From the NCBI RefSeq assembly GCF_000383595.1, contig NZ_KB911581.1, positions 6,407,519-6,471,518 of the forward strand: a stretch of DNA of 64,000 nucleotides, given 5' to 3'. The notes under the pieces are model-generated. The model was not told the origin of the DNA and did no database searches. It worked only from the letters and a program-made list of their open reading frames with translations. The translations under genes and the position numbers were made by a program. This document shows positions 33,193 through 42,927 of this stretch, one piece after another; the first letter of the stretch is position 1, and the number at the start of each line of letters is the position of its first letter. This DNA is from Streptomyces bottropensis ATCC 25435 (GTDB taxonomy: Bacteria; Actinomycetota; Actinomycetes; Streptomycetales; Streptomycetaceae).

Positions 33193-33222
33193 GCGGGGAC
33201 CGGCCGCGTGGCCGGTCCCCGC
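33193..33222 (-). terminator. Terminator between tpiA and secG
   Basis: A perfect 13-bp stem (33193-33205 with 33210-33222) with loop GCGT, 31 nt after the tpiA stop. It probably reduces read-through into secG. Confidence 0.8.
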
Positions 33223-33253
33223 AAGAGTACGACGTTACGCCGTCAGGGCCTAC

Positions 33254-34042
33254 TCACTGGTCGCGGAAGCGCACGATCTTGACGAACTCGTCCGCGTCCA
33301 GGGAGGCACCGCCGACGAGGGCGCCGTCGATGTCGGCCTGCGCCATGATCTCGGCGACGTTGCCGGCCTTGACCGAACCGCCGTACTGGATGCGGATCCT
33401 GTCGGCGATCTCCTGGGAGTACAGCTCGGCGAGCTTGCCGCGGATGGCCGCGCAGACCTCCTGCGCGTCCTCGGCGCCGCAGACCTTGCCGGTGCCGATG
33501 GCCCAGACGGGCTCGTAGGCGACCACGACGGTCTCGGCCTGCTCGGCGGGGACGTCCTTGAGACCGCCCTCGACCTGGGCGAGCGTGTGGGAGACGTGGT
33601 TGCCCGCCTCGCGGACCTCCAGCTCCTCCCCGACGCACAGGATCGGGGTCAGGCCGTGCTTGTAGGCGGCCTTGACCTTGGCGTTGACGATCTCGTCGGT
33701 CTCGTCGTGGTACTGGCGGCGCTCGGAGTGGCCGATCGCCACGAACGTGCACTTGAGCTTGGCCAGCATCGGCCCGGAGATCTCTCCGGTGTAGGCACCT
33801 GAGTCGTGGGCCGAGAGGTCCTGGGCGCCGTACTTGATCTTGAGCTTGTCGCCGTCGACCAGGGTCTGGACCGAGCGCAGGTCGGTGAAGGGCGGCAGGA
33901 CCGCGACCTCACAGGCCTCGTAGTCCTTGTCGGCGAGGGCGAAGGCGAGCTTCTGGACGTGCGCGATGGCCTCGAGGTGGTTGAGGTTCATCTTCCAGTT
34001 GCCCGCCATGAGGGGCAGGCGGCTCTGTTCCGTAGCGGTCAT
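33254..34042 (-). CDS. tpiA: Triosephosphate isomerase
   Basis: A 262-aa TIM barrel that interconverts dihydroxyacetone phosphate and glyceraldehyde 3-phosphate. Active-site motifs: MAGNWKMNLN (Asn, Lys), AIGHSERRQYH (His) and the signature VVAYEPVWAIGTGK with catalytic Glu. It is 6 nt downstream of pgk, in operon with it. DHAP from this step is also the proposed substrate of the GriI-like enzyme at 14.9 kb. Confidence 0.97.
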   Translation of the reverse strand: MTATEQSRLPLMAGNWKMNLNHLEAIAHVQKLAFALADKDYEACEVAVLPPFTDLRSVQTLVDGDKLKIKYGAQDLSAHDSGAYTGEISGPMLAKLKCTFVAIGHSERRQYHDETDEIVNAKVKAAYKHGLTPILCVGEELEVREAGNHVSHTLAQVEGGLKDVPAEQAETVVVAYEPVWAIGTGKVCGAEDAQEVCAAIRGKLAELYSQEIADRIRIQYGGSVKAGNVAEIMAQADIDGALVGGASLDADEFVKIVRFRDQ

Positions 34043-34048
34043 CGAGGG

Positions 34049-35260
34049 TCAGTCCTCCAGTGCGGCGAGCCCGGGGAGCGTCTTGCCCTCGAGGTATTCG
34101 AGGGAGGCGCCACCACCGGTCGAGATGTGGCCGAATGCGTTCTCGTCGAAGCCGAGGATGCGCACGGCCGCGGCGGAGTCTCCGCCGCCGACGACCGTGA
34201 AGGCCTCGGAGTCGAGGAGTGCCTGGGCGACCGCCTTGGTGCCCTCGGCGAAATCGGGGTGTTCGAAGACGCCCATGGGGCCGTTCCAGAAGACGGTGGC
34301 GGCGTCGGCGATCTTCGAGGCGTACAGCTTGTTCGACTCCGGGCCGATGTCCAGGCCCATCCGGTCGGTCGGCATGGCGTCCGCGGCGACCGCGGTGGCG
34401 TCGGCCGGGGCCTTGCTCTTCAGGTCCGGGAATCCGGGCGCGACGACGGCGTCGACGGGCAGGACCAGTTCGACACCGGTCCGCTCCGCGCGCTCCACGT
34501 ACTCCTTGACGGCGTCGAGCTGGTCCTCCTGGAGGAGGGAGCTGCCGATCTCGTGGCCCTGGGCCTTGAGGAAGGTGTACGCCATGCCGCCGCCGATGAG
34601 GATGCGGTCGGCCTTGCCGAGCAACTGGTCGATGACGGCCAGCTTGTCGGAGACCTTGGCGCCGCCAAGCGCGACCACGTAGGGGCGCTGGACGTCGTCG
34701 GTGAGCTTCTTCAGGACGCCGACCTCGGTGGCGATGAGGTATCCGGCGTAGTACGGCAGGCGGGCCGGCAGGTCGAAGACCGAGGCGTGCTTCCTGTGCA
34801 CCGCGCCGAAGCCGTCGCCGACGTAGACGTCGGCGAGGGCGGCCAGCTGGTCGGCGAAGGCGGCGCGCTCGGCGTCGTCCTTGCTCGTCTCGCCGGCGTT
34901 GAAGCGCAGGTTCTCCACGACGGCGACCTGGCCGTCGCCCAGGCCCGCGACGGTGGCCGTGGCGGACTCGCCGACGGTGTCCGTCGCGAACGCCACGTCG
35001 GCGCCCAGGAGTTCACCGAGGCGGGCGGCGGCCGGGGCGAGGGAGAAGGCCGGGTCCGGGGCGCCCTTGGGGCGGCCCAGGTGCGAGGCGACGACGACCC
35101 GCGCGCCCGCCTCGGCCAGTGCCTTGACGGTGGGCAGCACGGCGCGGATGCGGCCGTCGTCGGTGATGGTCGTGCCGTCCAGCGGCACGTTGAGGTCGGC
35201 GCGGACGAAGACCCGCTTGCCGGCGACCGGCCCGGCGAGGAGTTCGTCGATCGTCTTCAT
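34049..35260 (-). CDS. pgk: Phosphoglycerate kinase
   Basis: A 403-aa glycolytic kinase that makes ATP from 1,3-bisphosphoglycerate. RVFVRADLNVPLDG is the N-terminal signature; VASHLGRPKG and GGGDSAAAV mark substrate and nucleotide sites. It is followed 6 nt later by tpiA and preceded by gap across a 135-nt spacer with a strong hairpin. Confidence 0.97.
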   Translation of the reverse strand: MKTIDELLAGPVAGKRVFVRADLNVPLDGTTITDDGRIRAVLPTVKALAEAGARVVVASHLGRPKGAPDPAFSLAPAAARLGELLGADVAFATDTVGESATATVAGLGDGQVAVVENLRFNAGETSKDDAERAAFADQLAALADVYVGDGFGAVHRKHASVFDLPARLPYYAGYLIATEVGVLKKLTDDVQRPYVVALGGAKVSDKLAVIDQLLGKADRILIGGGMAYTFLKAQGHEIGSSLLQEDQLDAVKEYVERAERTGVELVLPVDAVVAPGFPDLKSKAPADATAVAADAMPTDRMGLDIGPESNKLYASKIADAATVFWNGPMGVFEHPDFAEGTKAVAQALLDSEAFTVVGGGDSAAAVRILGFDENAFGHISTGGGASLEYLEGKTLPGLAALED

Positions 35261-35324
35261 GAAAGAGGGCTCCCGGGGAGGACGTGTGGTGCTCGTGATC
35301 GTAGGAGGGCCGCTGTGTACGTGG

Positions 35325-35368
35325 GTCGGGGCCCGGGCGGCGCGTCCCTGCGCCGCACGGGCCCCGAC
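35325..35368 (-). terminator. Hairpin between gap and pgk
   Basis: GTCGGGGCCCG (35325-35335) pairs with CGGGCCCCGAC (35358-35368), with an inner stem of GGCGGCGC/GCGCCGC. A terminator or mRNA-stability element that can separate gap levels from pgk-tpiA levels. Confidence 0.7.
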
Positions 35369-35395
35369 GTCACACGAAGGTGCCTGCTCTGTCGG

Positions 35396-36406
<1,011 letters not shown>

Positions 36407-36591
36407 GAACCGATCTCCTCGTTGGTACGCCGGCTCAGTGCCGGCGAGCTGTATGGGATGTCCCCGACCGCCTACGACCCTACCTCCCCCGGGCCCGTCG
36501 AGTGACATCGAGATGCCCTATACATGCCGGTGCGGTCCGTACTCGCCAGTAGGGGTACGGACCGCCCTGGTTTTGCAAGGCGATTACCTTT

Positions 36592-36639
36592 TGAGCGGCC
36601 CTCCGATCATCTGATTCCAGACGTCCGCAGGGCCGCTCA
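36592..36639 (-). terminator. Terminator of the M14 carboxypeptidase gene
   Basis: Perfect 11-bp arms TGAGCGGCCCT (36592-36602) and AGGGCCGCTCA (36629-36639) around 26 nt, 37 nt after the stop codon and upstream of gap. Confidence 0.6.
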
Positions 36640-36675
36640 CGAGGCCTTCTTCCAGCCGTTCGGCGCAGTCGGCGC

Positions 36676-39630
36676 TCAGTTCTTCAGAGCAGCCAGCGCC
36701 TTGCCGAGCAGTGCCTTGCGGTCGGCGGCCGCGGGGACCTGCTCCAGACCGAAGCCCAGCAGCACGGTGTCGCCCGTGGTGACCGCGCCGTAGGTCTTGA
36801 ACAGTTCACCCGACAGGCCCCAGTCCTTCACCACGGCCGGGCTGCCCGCGGGCGGACCGGGAGTGCTCCAGGCACCGAGCGACGTCTCGAAGCCCTCGAC
36901 CGCGCCGGCCGTGCCGCCGATGACGACGGTGGCGTTGTCGGCCAGGACGCCACGACCGCCGGAACCGGGGTCGGTGACGTAGCTGAGCGACACCTCGACC
37001 TTCTTCCCGGCGTACGCGGACAGGTCGAACTCGACCTTCTGCCAGCCGTCCGAGGCCCCGGTGAAGCTGTTCCAGGAGCCGCTGGTGCCGGTGGGCGTGC
37101 AGCCGCCGGAGCCCAGGGTCAGGTACCGCTTCAGCGCCGGGTGGCCCTGGATGAAGTACCCGGCCTCGCACTCGACGGGCACGGCGGTGGAGGTGGCGCC
37201 GCCGGCCTCCGGCAGCGTCGTCCAGTCGTCCGCCCCCACCGTGTGCGCCTCCAGCAGGGCGTGGTCGTAGCCCTCCTCGGTGCTCCACAGCAGCTGGCTG
37301 CGCAGGGCGGGCCTGTCGGCCGCGCTCACCGAGGTGAGGTCGATGGTGCGGGTGAGACGGTTCCACGCGTAGTCGGTGTGCGTGGCGGCCGCCATGGACG
37401 CGCCCTCGTACGGGCCGTACGGGTTGACGGTCCCGGGGTACTGGCCCGCTCCCGCGCTCTTGAACTGCGGGAACGTCTCCACGGGCAGGGCGTCGGAGGT
37501 GACCCCGAAGGAACCGGCCGTGTTCAGCGGGTTCCCGGGCGCGTCGCCGAGCTTGCCACTGAAGCCGCCGAGCTTGCCGAGGCCCGCGAAGGCGGTGGCG
37601 TTGGGCAGTGAGGTGCGGCTGTAGGCGCCCAGGTAGTACTGGCTGAAGTCGTTCGACAGGGTGCCGTCGCCGAGGTCGACGGAACCGCCGGCGCTCTCGC
37701 CCGCCTCGATCAGCTTGCCGCCCTCGTTGAGGTAGGCGCGCAGGGCGAGCTGGGTGGCGACGCCCGGACGGACGGCGCCCGTATAGTGCACGACGGTCTT
37801 GAAGTGCTCCAGTACGCCGAGCGCGTCGGGAGCGCCCTGGGTCGCGACATCCCAGACGAGCGCCCTCTTGTTGTTGGCCTTCAGGGCGTCGACGTAGGCC
37901 TGCGTCTGGGTCGCGGTCGCGCCCTCCTCGGCGACGACGAGGATGTCGCCCTTGGGGCGTTCGGCCACGGTGTAGGTGAAGCGCTCGCTCTTGGTGGGCT
38001 TGCCGCTCTTGGTCTCACCGGTGAACCAGACCTCGACCTTGTCGCCGGGCTCGCCCTCGCGCACCCTGGCCCGGTACTCGTCGAACCAGAGGTTGTCCTC
38101 ACCGCCGAAGGTCTCCCCGCCCTTCCAGGGCTTGAGCCTCTCCTGGTACGTGGCGCCGCGGCCGTTGACCCGGTAGTTCAGCTCCTTGTCGCTCACGGAC
38201 CTGCGGGCGACGACGGAGACCTCCTGCTTCTTGCCGCGCGAGTACGACGTGCCGAACGTCGCCGGGGTGAAGTCGGGGGCGTCGACGCCGACCGAGGACT
38301 TCGGCCGGTCGGGCGTGGCGGCGGACTCGGCGACGGAGAGCGCGAACGGGATGTTCTTCGCGAACTCCTGCTGGATCAGCTTCTCGTCGTCCGGGAACGT
38401 GAAGACGGAGGCGCAGTCCTCGGGCTTCCAGGCGTCGTTCGGGTCGATGTTCGACGCCGTCTGGCAGGTCGACATCTCGGGGGTGAACATCGCCGTGCCG
38501 TTGACGTTGGCCGCGTGGCCGTCCGCCTCACCGTTGGTGGTGTACAGCTCGGAGGAGAGCTGGGGGTGGTAGCCGGGGACCGCGGGGTTGTCCGGGGTAC
38601 CGGCCAGCGACTTGTAGAGCACGTCGTCCGGGCTGGGCGTGGCCACCTGCCAGCCGACCCCGTAGAGGATGAGTTCGGCGGCCGAGTGGTAGTTGATGCC
38701 GTACTCGAAGCCGATGCGCTTCTCGAAGGCGTCCAGGGCCTTGGTCTCGGGCTCCGAGCCCGGGCCGCCGCCGCGGTAGGTCTCGCTGGTGGGGAACGGG
38801 GACGAGCCCTCGTTGTCGTAGCCCCACTTGTAGGCGAAGTTGCGGTTGAGGTCGACGCCGTCGCCGACGGTGATGGCGTTGTCGCCGTTGACGTCCCGCA
38901 GGTTCTTGCGCCACTGGCGGTTGGCGGCGTCGCGGTGGGTGAAGTCGTAGCCGTCCGGGTTGGCGGAGATCACGAACCACAGCTCGGTGGAGTCGACGAT
39001 CTTCTTGATCCGCTTGTCCGTCTTGTAGTTGTCCAGGTAGTGGTGCATCAGGCGCCGGGTCATCTCCGGCGTGATCCACTCGCGCGCGTGCTGGTTGGAC
39101 ATGTACAGCACGGACGGCTTGGCACCGTCCTTGGTCTTCTTCGCGTCCTTGGTCAGCTTCACGGCGAGGATGTCCTGGCCCTGGAGGGACGTGCCGAGGG
39201 AGACCACCTTGGTCAGGGACGGGTTCTCCTGACCCGTCCGCAGGATCTCCTCCTTGATGTTCCCGGCTCCGCTGTAGGGGCGGTAGACCCCGTCGGCGGC
39301 GGCGTCCACACGCGCCTCCGCCTTACGCGTGAGCTGGTGCTCCTTCAGCTTGACGCCCTGCTCCTCCAGGGCGTCCGCCTGTTTGTCGGTGAGGTAGACC
39401 TCGACCGACGCGGTGCCCTTCTCGGGTGCCTGCTCGCTGAGTTCGTGACCGTCCTGCCCGGCGGCGAGCAGCAGCGGTATCTGCTTCTTCGTCACCTCGG
39501 CCCGGAAGACTTTGACTTCGTCGGTGTCGGAGCCGTCGTTCTCGGCGGCCTGGGCCAGCGGCGCGAGTCCCGCGCCACCGCCCAGCAGGAGTGCGCCGGC
39601 GGCGAGGATCGATCTCGCTCTTCGTCTCAT
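36676..39630 (-). CDS. Secreted M14 zinc carboxypeptidase with large C-terminal extension
   Basis: A 984-aa exported enzyme from ATG 39630 (ATG 39645 is the alternative). A signal peptide (MRRRARSILAAGALLLGG to AQAAE, ~1-32) is followed by a propeptide-like region. The M14 catalytic domain lies at ~110-450 and shows the zinc ligands HAREW (His, Glu) and the later His in GINYHSAAELILYG, plus ANPDGYDFTH and DLNRNFAYKW. After ~450 come beta-rich domains, a ThuA-like stretch (VAEEGATATQTQAYVDALKA, VHYTG) and a C-terminal region like that of immune-inhibitor-A-type exoproteins. It probably degrades extracellular peptides. Length is about twice a minimal M14 enzyme. Confidence 0.88.
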   Translation of the reverse strand: MRRRARSILAAGALLLGGGAGLAPLAQAAENDGSDTDEVKVFRAEVTKKQIPLLLAAGQDGHELSEQAPEKGTASVEVYLTDKQADALEEQGVKLKEHQLTRKAEARVDAAADGVYRPYSGAGNIKEEILRTGQENPSLTKVVSLGTSLQGQDILAVKLTKDAKKTKDGAKPSVLYMSNQHAREWITPEMTRRLMHHYLDNYKTDKRIKKIVDSTELWFVISANPDGYDFTHRDAANRQWRKNLRDVNGDNAITVGDGVDLNRNFAYKWGYDNEGSSPFPTSETYRGGGPGSEPETKALDAFEKRIGFEYGINYHSAAELILYGVGWQVATPSPDDVLYKSLAGTPDNPAVPGYHPQLSSELYTTNGEADGHAANVNGTAMFTPEMSTCQTASNIDPNDAWKPEDCASVFTFPDDEKLIQQEFAKNIPFALSVAESAATPDRPKSSVGVDAPDFTPATFGTSYSRGKKQEVSVVARRSVSDKELNYRVNGRGATYQERLKPWKGGETFGGEDNLWFDEYRARVREGEPGDKVEVWFTGETKSGKPTKSERFTYTVAERPKGDILVVAEEGATATQTQAYVDALKANNKRALVWDVATQGAPDALGVLEHFKTVVHYTGAVRPGVATQLALRAYLNEGGKLIEAGESAGGSVDLGDGTLSNDFSQYYLGAYSRTSLPNATAFAGLGKLGGFSGKLGDAPGNPLNTAGSFGVTSDALPVETFPQFKSAGAGQYPGTVNPYGPYEGASMAAATHTDYAWNRLTRTIDLTSVSAADRPALRSQLLWSTEEGYDHALLEAHTVGADDWTTLPEAGGATSTAVPVECEAGYFIQGHPALKRYLTLGSGGCTPTGTSGSWNSFTGASDGWQKVEFDLSAYAGKKVEVSLSYVTDPGSGGRGVLADNATVVIGGTAGAVEGFETSLGAWSTPGPPAGSPAVVKDWGLSGELFKTYGAVTTGDTVLLGFGLEQVPAAADRKALLGKALAALKN

Positions 39631-39747
39631 GAGCCCCCCTTGCATTGTTCGCCCCAGTAGCGAACAGACGCCAGGCTCATGTCAGATCTGGGCCAAGTCA
39701 AGGAGGCGACACAGGCCAATCACGGAATTCACGCGGAAAGCAGAAAG

Positions 39748-39783
39748 CCGGTGCCGACATGCACAAGTGGCCGTCGGCACCGG
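39748..39783 (-). terminator. Terminator of the uvrC-rapZ-yvcK-whiA operon
   Basis: A perfect 11-bp stem (39748-39758 with 39773-39783) and a 14-nt loop, 27 nt after the whiA stop. Confidence 0.8.
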
Positions 39784-39809
39784 CGAGTTGAGCCTCCCCC
39801 GATGATCTG

Positions 39810-40793
39810 TCACCCCACCAGGTTTTCGGCCATCTCCTCGGTGATGCTGGCCTCGGTGCCCGGGATGCCGAGGTCCGACGCGCGCTTGTCGGCCATGGCC
39901 AGCAGACGGCGGATCCGGCCCGCGACGGCGTCCTTGGTGAGCGGCGGGTCGGCGAGCGCGCCCAGCTCCTCCAGGGAGGCCTGCTTGTGCTCCATGCGCA
40001 GCCGCCCCGCGGCCGCGAGGTGCTCGGGGACGTCGTCGGCGAGGATCTCCAGGGCACGGCCCACGCGGGCGCCGGCGGCGACGGCGGCACGGGCCGAGCG
40101 GCGCAGGTTGGCATCGTCGAAGTTGGCGAGCCGGTTCGCCGTGGCCCGGACCTCGCGACGCATCCGCCGCTCCTCCCACGCCAGCACGGACTCGTGGGCG
40201 CCGAGGCGGGTCAGGAGCGCGCCGATCGCGTCCCCGTCCCGGACGACCACCCGGTCCACGCCCCGTACCTCGCGGGCCTTCGCCGCGATCGACAGCCGGC
40301 GGGCGGCGCCGACCAGCGCGAGCGCCGCCTCCGGGCCCGGGCAGGTCACCTCCAGGGAGGACGAGCGGCCGGGCTCGGTGAGCGAGCCGTGGGCCAGGAA
40401 GGCGCCGCGCCAGGCCGCCTCGGCGTCACAGGTGGCCCCGGAGACGACCTGCGGGGGAAGGCCCCGGATGGGGCGGCCGCGGCCGTCCACCAGACCGGTC
40501 TGCCGGGCCAGCTGGTCGCCGCCCGCCACCACGCGTACGACATAGCGCGAGCCTCTGCGCAGGCCGCCGGGCGCCATCACGATCAGTTCGGAGCTGTGGC
40601 CGAAGATCTCCAGGATGTCCCGCTTGAGTCTGCGGGCCGCCATCGCGGTGTCCAGCTCCGCCTCGATCACGATGCGTCCGCTCACCAGGTGCAGCCCGCC
40701 CGCGAACCGCAGGATCGCCGAGACCTCCGCCTTTCTGCAGCAGGTCCGGGTGACGGGTAGCCGGGAGATCTCGTCCTTCACCGCTGCCGTCAT
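39810..40793 (-). CDS. whiA: Sporulation transcription regulator WhiA
   Basis: A 327-aa protein with a LAGLIDADG-like N-terminal domain (residues ~10-200) and a C-terminal helix-turn-helix (SLEELGALADPPLTKDAVAGR). In Streptomyces WhiA acts with WhiB to switch on septation and chromosome segregation in aerial hyphae. ATG 40793 gives an ATGA overlap with yvcK; ATG 40799 would add two residues. Last gene of the conserved uvrC-rapZ-yvcK-whiA operon. An additional internal promoter, known in S. coelicolor, was not located here. Confidence 0.96.
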   Translation of the reverse strand: MTAAVKDEISRLPVTRTCCRKAEVSAILRFAGGLHLVSGRIVIEAELDTAMAARRLKRDILEIFGHSSELIVMAPGGLRRGSRYVVRVVAGGDQLARQTGLVDGRGRPIRGLPPQVVSGATCDAEAAWRGAFLAHGSLTEPGRSSSLEVTCPGPEAALALVGAARRLSIAAKAREVRGVDRVVVRDGDAIGALLTRLGAHESVLAWEERRMRREVRATANRLANFDDANLRRSARAAVAAGARVGRALEILADDVPEHLAAAGRLRMEHKQASLEELGALADPPLTKDAVAGRIRRLLAMADKRASDLGIPGTEASITEEMAENLVG

Positions 40794-41860
40794 CGCCATG
40801 GGCCGATCCTTCCATGCATCCGAAAAATACGGTCGTACGCGGCGGCCAACAGCTCCGGGTCGTGCCGCGGAGATCCGTCGGGCCGGGCCACCGGCGCCAG
40901 CTCGACCGCGGCGCCGAACCGTTTGGCGGCGTCGGTCAGGGAGTCGCGGTCGGGCACGGCGGCCTCGTCGGCCAGCACCACGTCCAGGGCGAGTTTAGGG
41001 GCGTGTCGTGCCAAAACCTCCAAATGACGCTGCGGGGAGAAGCCATCGGTTTCTCCCGGCTGCGGTGCGAGGTTCAGCGACAGCACGAGCCGGGCCTTGG
41101 TCTCGGTGAGCGCGTCGAGCAGCTCGGGCACGAGCAGGTGCGGGATCACCGAGGAGAACCAGGAGCCGGGACCGAGGACCACCCAGTCGGCGTCGCGGAC
41201 CGCCGCGACGGCCTCGGGCACGGCGGGCGGGTCGTGCGGCACGACGTGCACGGACTGCACCTCACCGGGGGTGAGTGCGACGGTCGCCTGCCCCCGGACC
41301 GTCTCGACGTCGTCCGGGCGCGCCGGATCGTGCCCCTTGACCAGGGCCTGGAGCTCCAGCGGTACGGCCGACATGGGCAGCACCCGGCCCTGGGCACCCA
41401 GCAGCCTGCCCACCAGGTCGAGGGCCTGGACATGGTCGCCGAGCTGTTCCCACAGGGCGACGATCAGCAGGTTGCCGACCGCGTGTTCGTGCAGGTCGCC
41501 CTGGGACTGGAAGCGGTGCTGGATGACACGGGCCCAGGTCTGGCCCCAGTCGTCGTCGCCGCACAGCGCGGCCAGCGCCTTGCGCAGGTCGCCGGGCGGC
41601 AGGACGCCCAGCTCGTCCCGCAGGCGTCCGCTGGAGCCGCCGTCGTCGGCGACGGTGACCACGGCGGTGAGGTCGCCGGTGATCCGGCGCAGGGCGGCGA
41701 GCGAGGCGGACAGGCCCATGCCGCCGCCGAGCGCGACGACCTTGGGCTGGGCTCCCCGGCGGCGCGGCTTGGCCCCGCGCGCCTCGGCGGGCTGGCCCGC
41801 GCGGCCCTCGGGGGTGACGCGGCGCAGTCTGCCCAACCGCAGAGCAGCACGTCCGGTCAC
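40790..41860 (-). CDS. yvcK: YvcK/CofD-like protein (gluconeogenesis factor family)
   Basis: A 356-aa protein from GTG 41860, which overlaps the rapZ stop (GTGA). After a basic leader of ~35 residues comes VVALGGGMGLSASLAALRRI, the nucleotide-binding motif, then VTVADDGGSSGRLRDELG and VLGPGSWFSSVIPHLLVPEL. YvcK binds UDP-sugars and affects carbon metabolism and morphology in Bacillus; it belongs to the 2-phospho-L-lactate transferase fold. The role in Streptomyces is not settled. Confidence 0.93.
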   Translation of the reverse strand: MTGRAALRLGRLRRVTPEGRAGQPAEARGAKPRRRGAQPKVVALGGGMGLSASLAALRRITGDLTAVVTVADDGGSSGRLRDELGVLPPGDLRKALAALCGDDDWGQTWARVIQHRFQSQGDLHEHAVGNLLIVALWEQLGDHVQALDLVGRLLGAQGRVLPMSAVPLELQALVKGHDPARPDDVETVRGQATVALTPGEVQSVHVVPHDPPAVPEAVAAVRDADWVVLGPGSWFSSVIPHLLVPELLDALTETKARLVLSLNLAPQPGETDGFSPQRHLEVLARHAPKLALDVVLADEAAVPDRDSLTDAAKRFGAAVELAPVARPDGSPRHDPELLAAAYDRIFRMHGRIGPWR

Positions 41861-42927
41861 TCGCGCCCCATGTCCCGGTGCACGACGACGGTTTCGACGC
41901 CCTGGGAGGCGAGGCGGGCGGCGAGCTTCTCGGAGGTGGCGACCGAGCGGTGCTTGCCGCCGGTGCAGCCGACCGCGATGGTCACGTACCGCTTGCCCTC
42001 GCGGCGGTAGCCGGCGGCGATCATCTGCAGCAGCTCGGTGTAGCGGTCGAGGAACTCCTTGGCGCCGGGCTGGTTGAAGACGTACGCGGAGACCTCCTCG
42101 TTCAGACCGGTGAACGGGCGCAGCTCCGGGACCCAGTGCGGGTTGGGCAGGAAGCGCATGTCCACGACCAGGTCGGCGTCGACCGGGAGGCCGTACTTGA
42201 AGCCGAAGGACATGACGGTGGCCCGCAGCTCGGGCTCCTCGTCGCCGGCGAACTGGGCGTCCATCTTGGCGCGCAGCTCGTGCACGTTCAGGCTGGAGGT
42301 GTCGATGACCAGGTCGGCGTCGCCGCGCAGCTCGCGCAGCAGTTCCCGCTCGGCGGCGATGCCGTCGGTGATGCGGCCGTCGCCCTGGAGGGGGTGCGGG
42401 CGGCGGACCGACTCGAAGCGGCGCACGAGGGCGTCGTCGGAGGACTCCAGGAAGACGATGCGCCGGGTGACGTGCTTGGTCTCCAGGTCCGCGAGGGAGT
42501 CGCGGAGGTTGTCGAAGAAGCGGCGGCCGCGGACGTCGACGACGACCGCGATCCGGGCCACGTTCCCCTGGGAGCGGGCGCCGAGTTCCACCATGGTGGG
42601 GATCAGCGCGGGTGGCAGGTTGTCGACGACGAACCAGCCGAGGTCCTCCAGACACTTGGCGGCCGTGGACCGTCCGGCGCCGGACATGCCGGAGATGATG
42701 ACCAGCTCGGGGATGGCCGCCTCGGGGACCCCGGCTGTTTCGATGCCCGTACTCACGTGTGCTCCGTCTTCCTGTGGCGCTGGGTGCTGCGGGGTTGCGT
42801 CGCCCACCGCGCTGTGGGCCTCCCCGCGCTCCGCCGTGTGCTCGTGGTGCTGCTCTTCCGGACGCTCCGGGCGCCCCGGGAGTTCTGTGGGCTCCGGGAG
42901 TTCCGGTCGTTCGTCGTGCTCGGTCAT
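41857..42927 (-). CDS. rapZ: RNase adapter protein RapZ (YvcJ-like nucleotide-binding protein)
   Basis: A 356-aa P-loop protein. A Glu/Pro/His-rich N-terminal tail of ~70 residues precedes VIISGMSGAGRSTAAKCLED (Walker A) and a C-terminal domain with VTIAVGCTGGKHRSVATSEKL. In E. coli RapZ targets the sRNA GlmZ to RNase E; actinobacteria lack that system, so its ligand and target here are unknown. The start overlaps the uvrC stop by 4 nt. Confidence 0.93.
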   Translation of the reverse strand: MTEHDERPELPEPTELPGRPERPEEQHHEHTAERGEAHSAVGDATPQHPAPQEDGAHVSTGIETAGVPEAAIPELVIISGMSGAGRSTAAKCLEDLGWFVVDNLPPALIPTMVELGARSQGNVARIAVVVDVRGRRFFDNLRDSLADLETKHVTRRIVFLESSDDALVRRFESVRRPHPLQGDGRITDGIAAERELLRELRGDADLVIDTSSLNVHELRAKMDAQFAGDEEPELRATVMSFGFKYGLPVDADLVVDMRFLPNPHWVPELRPFTGLNEEVSAYVFNQPGAKEFLDRYTELLQMIAAGYRREGKRYVTIAVGCTGGKHRSVATSEKLAARLASQGVETVVVHRDMGRE

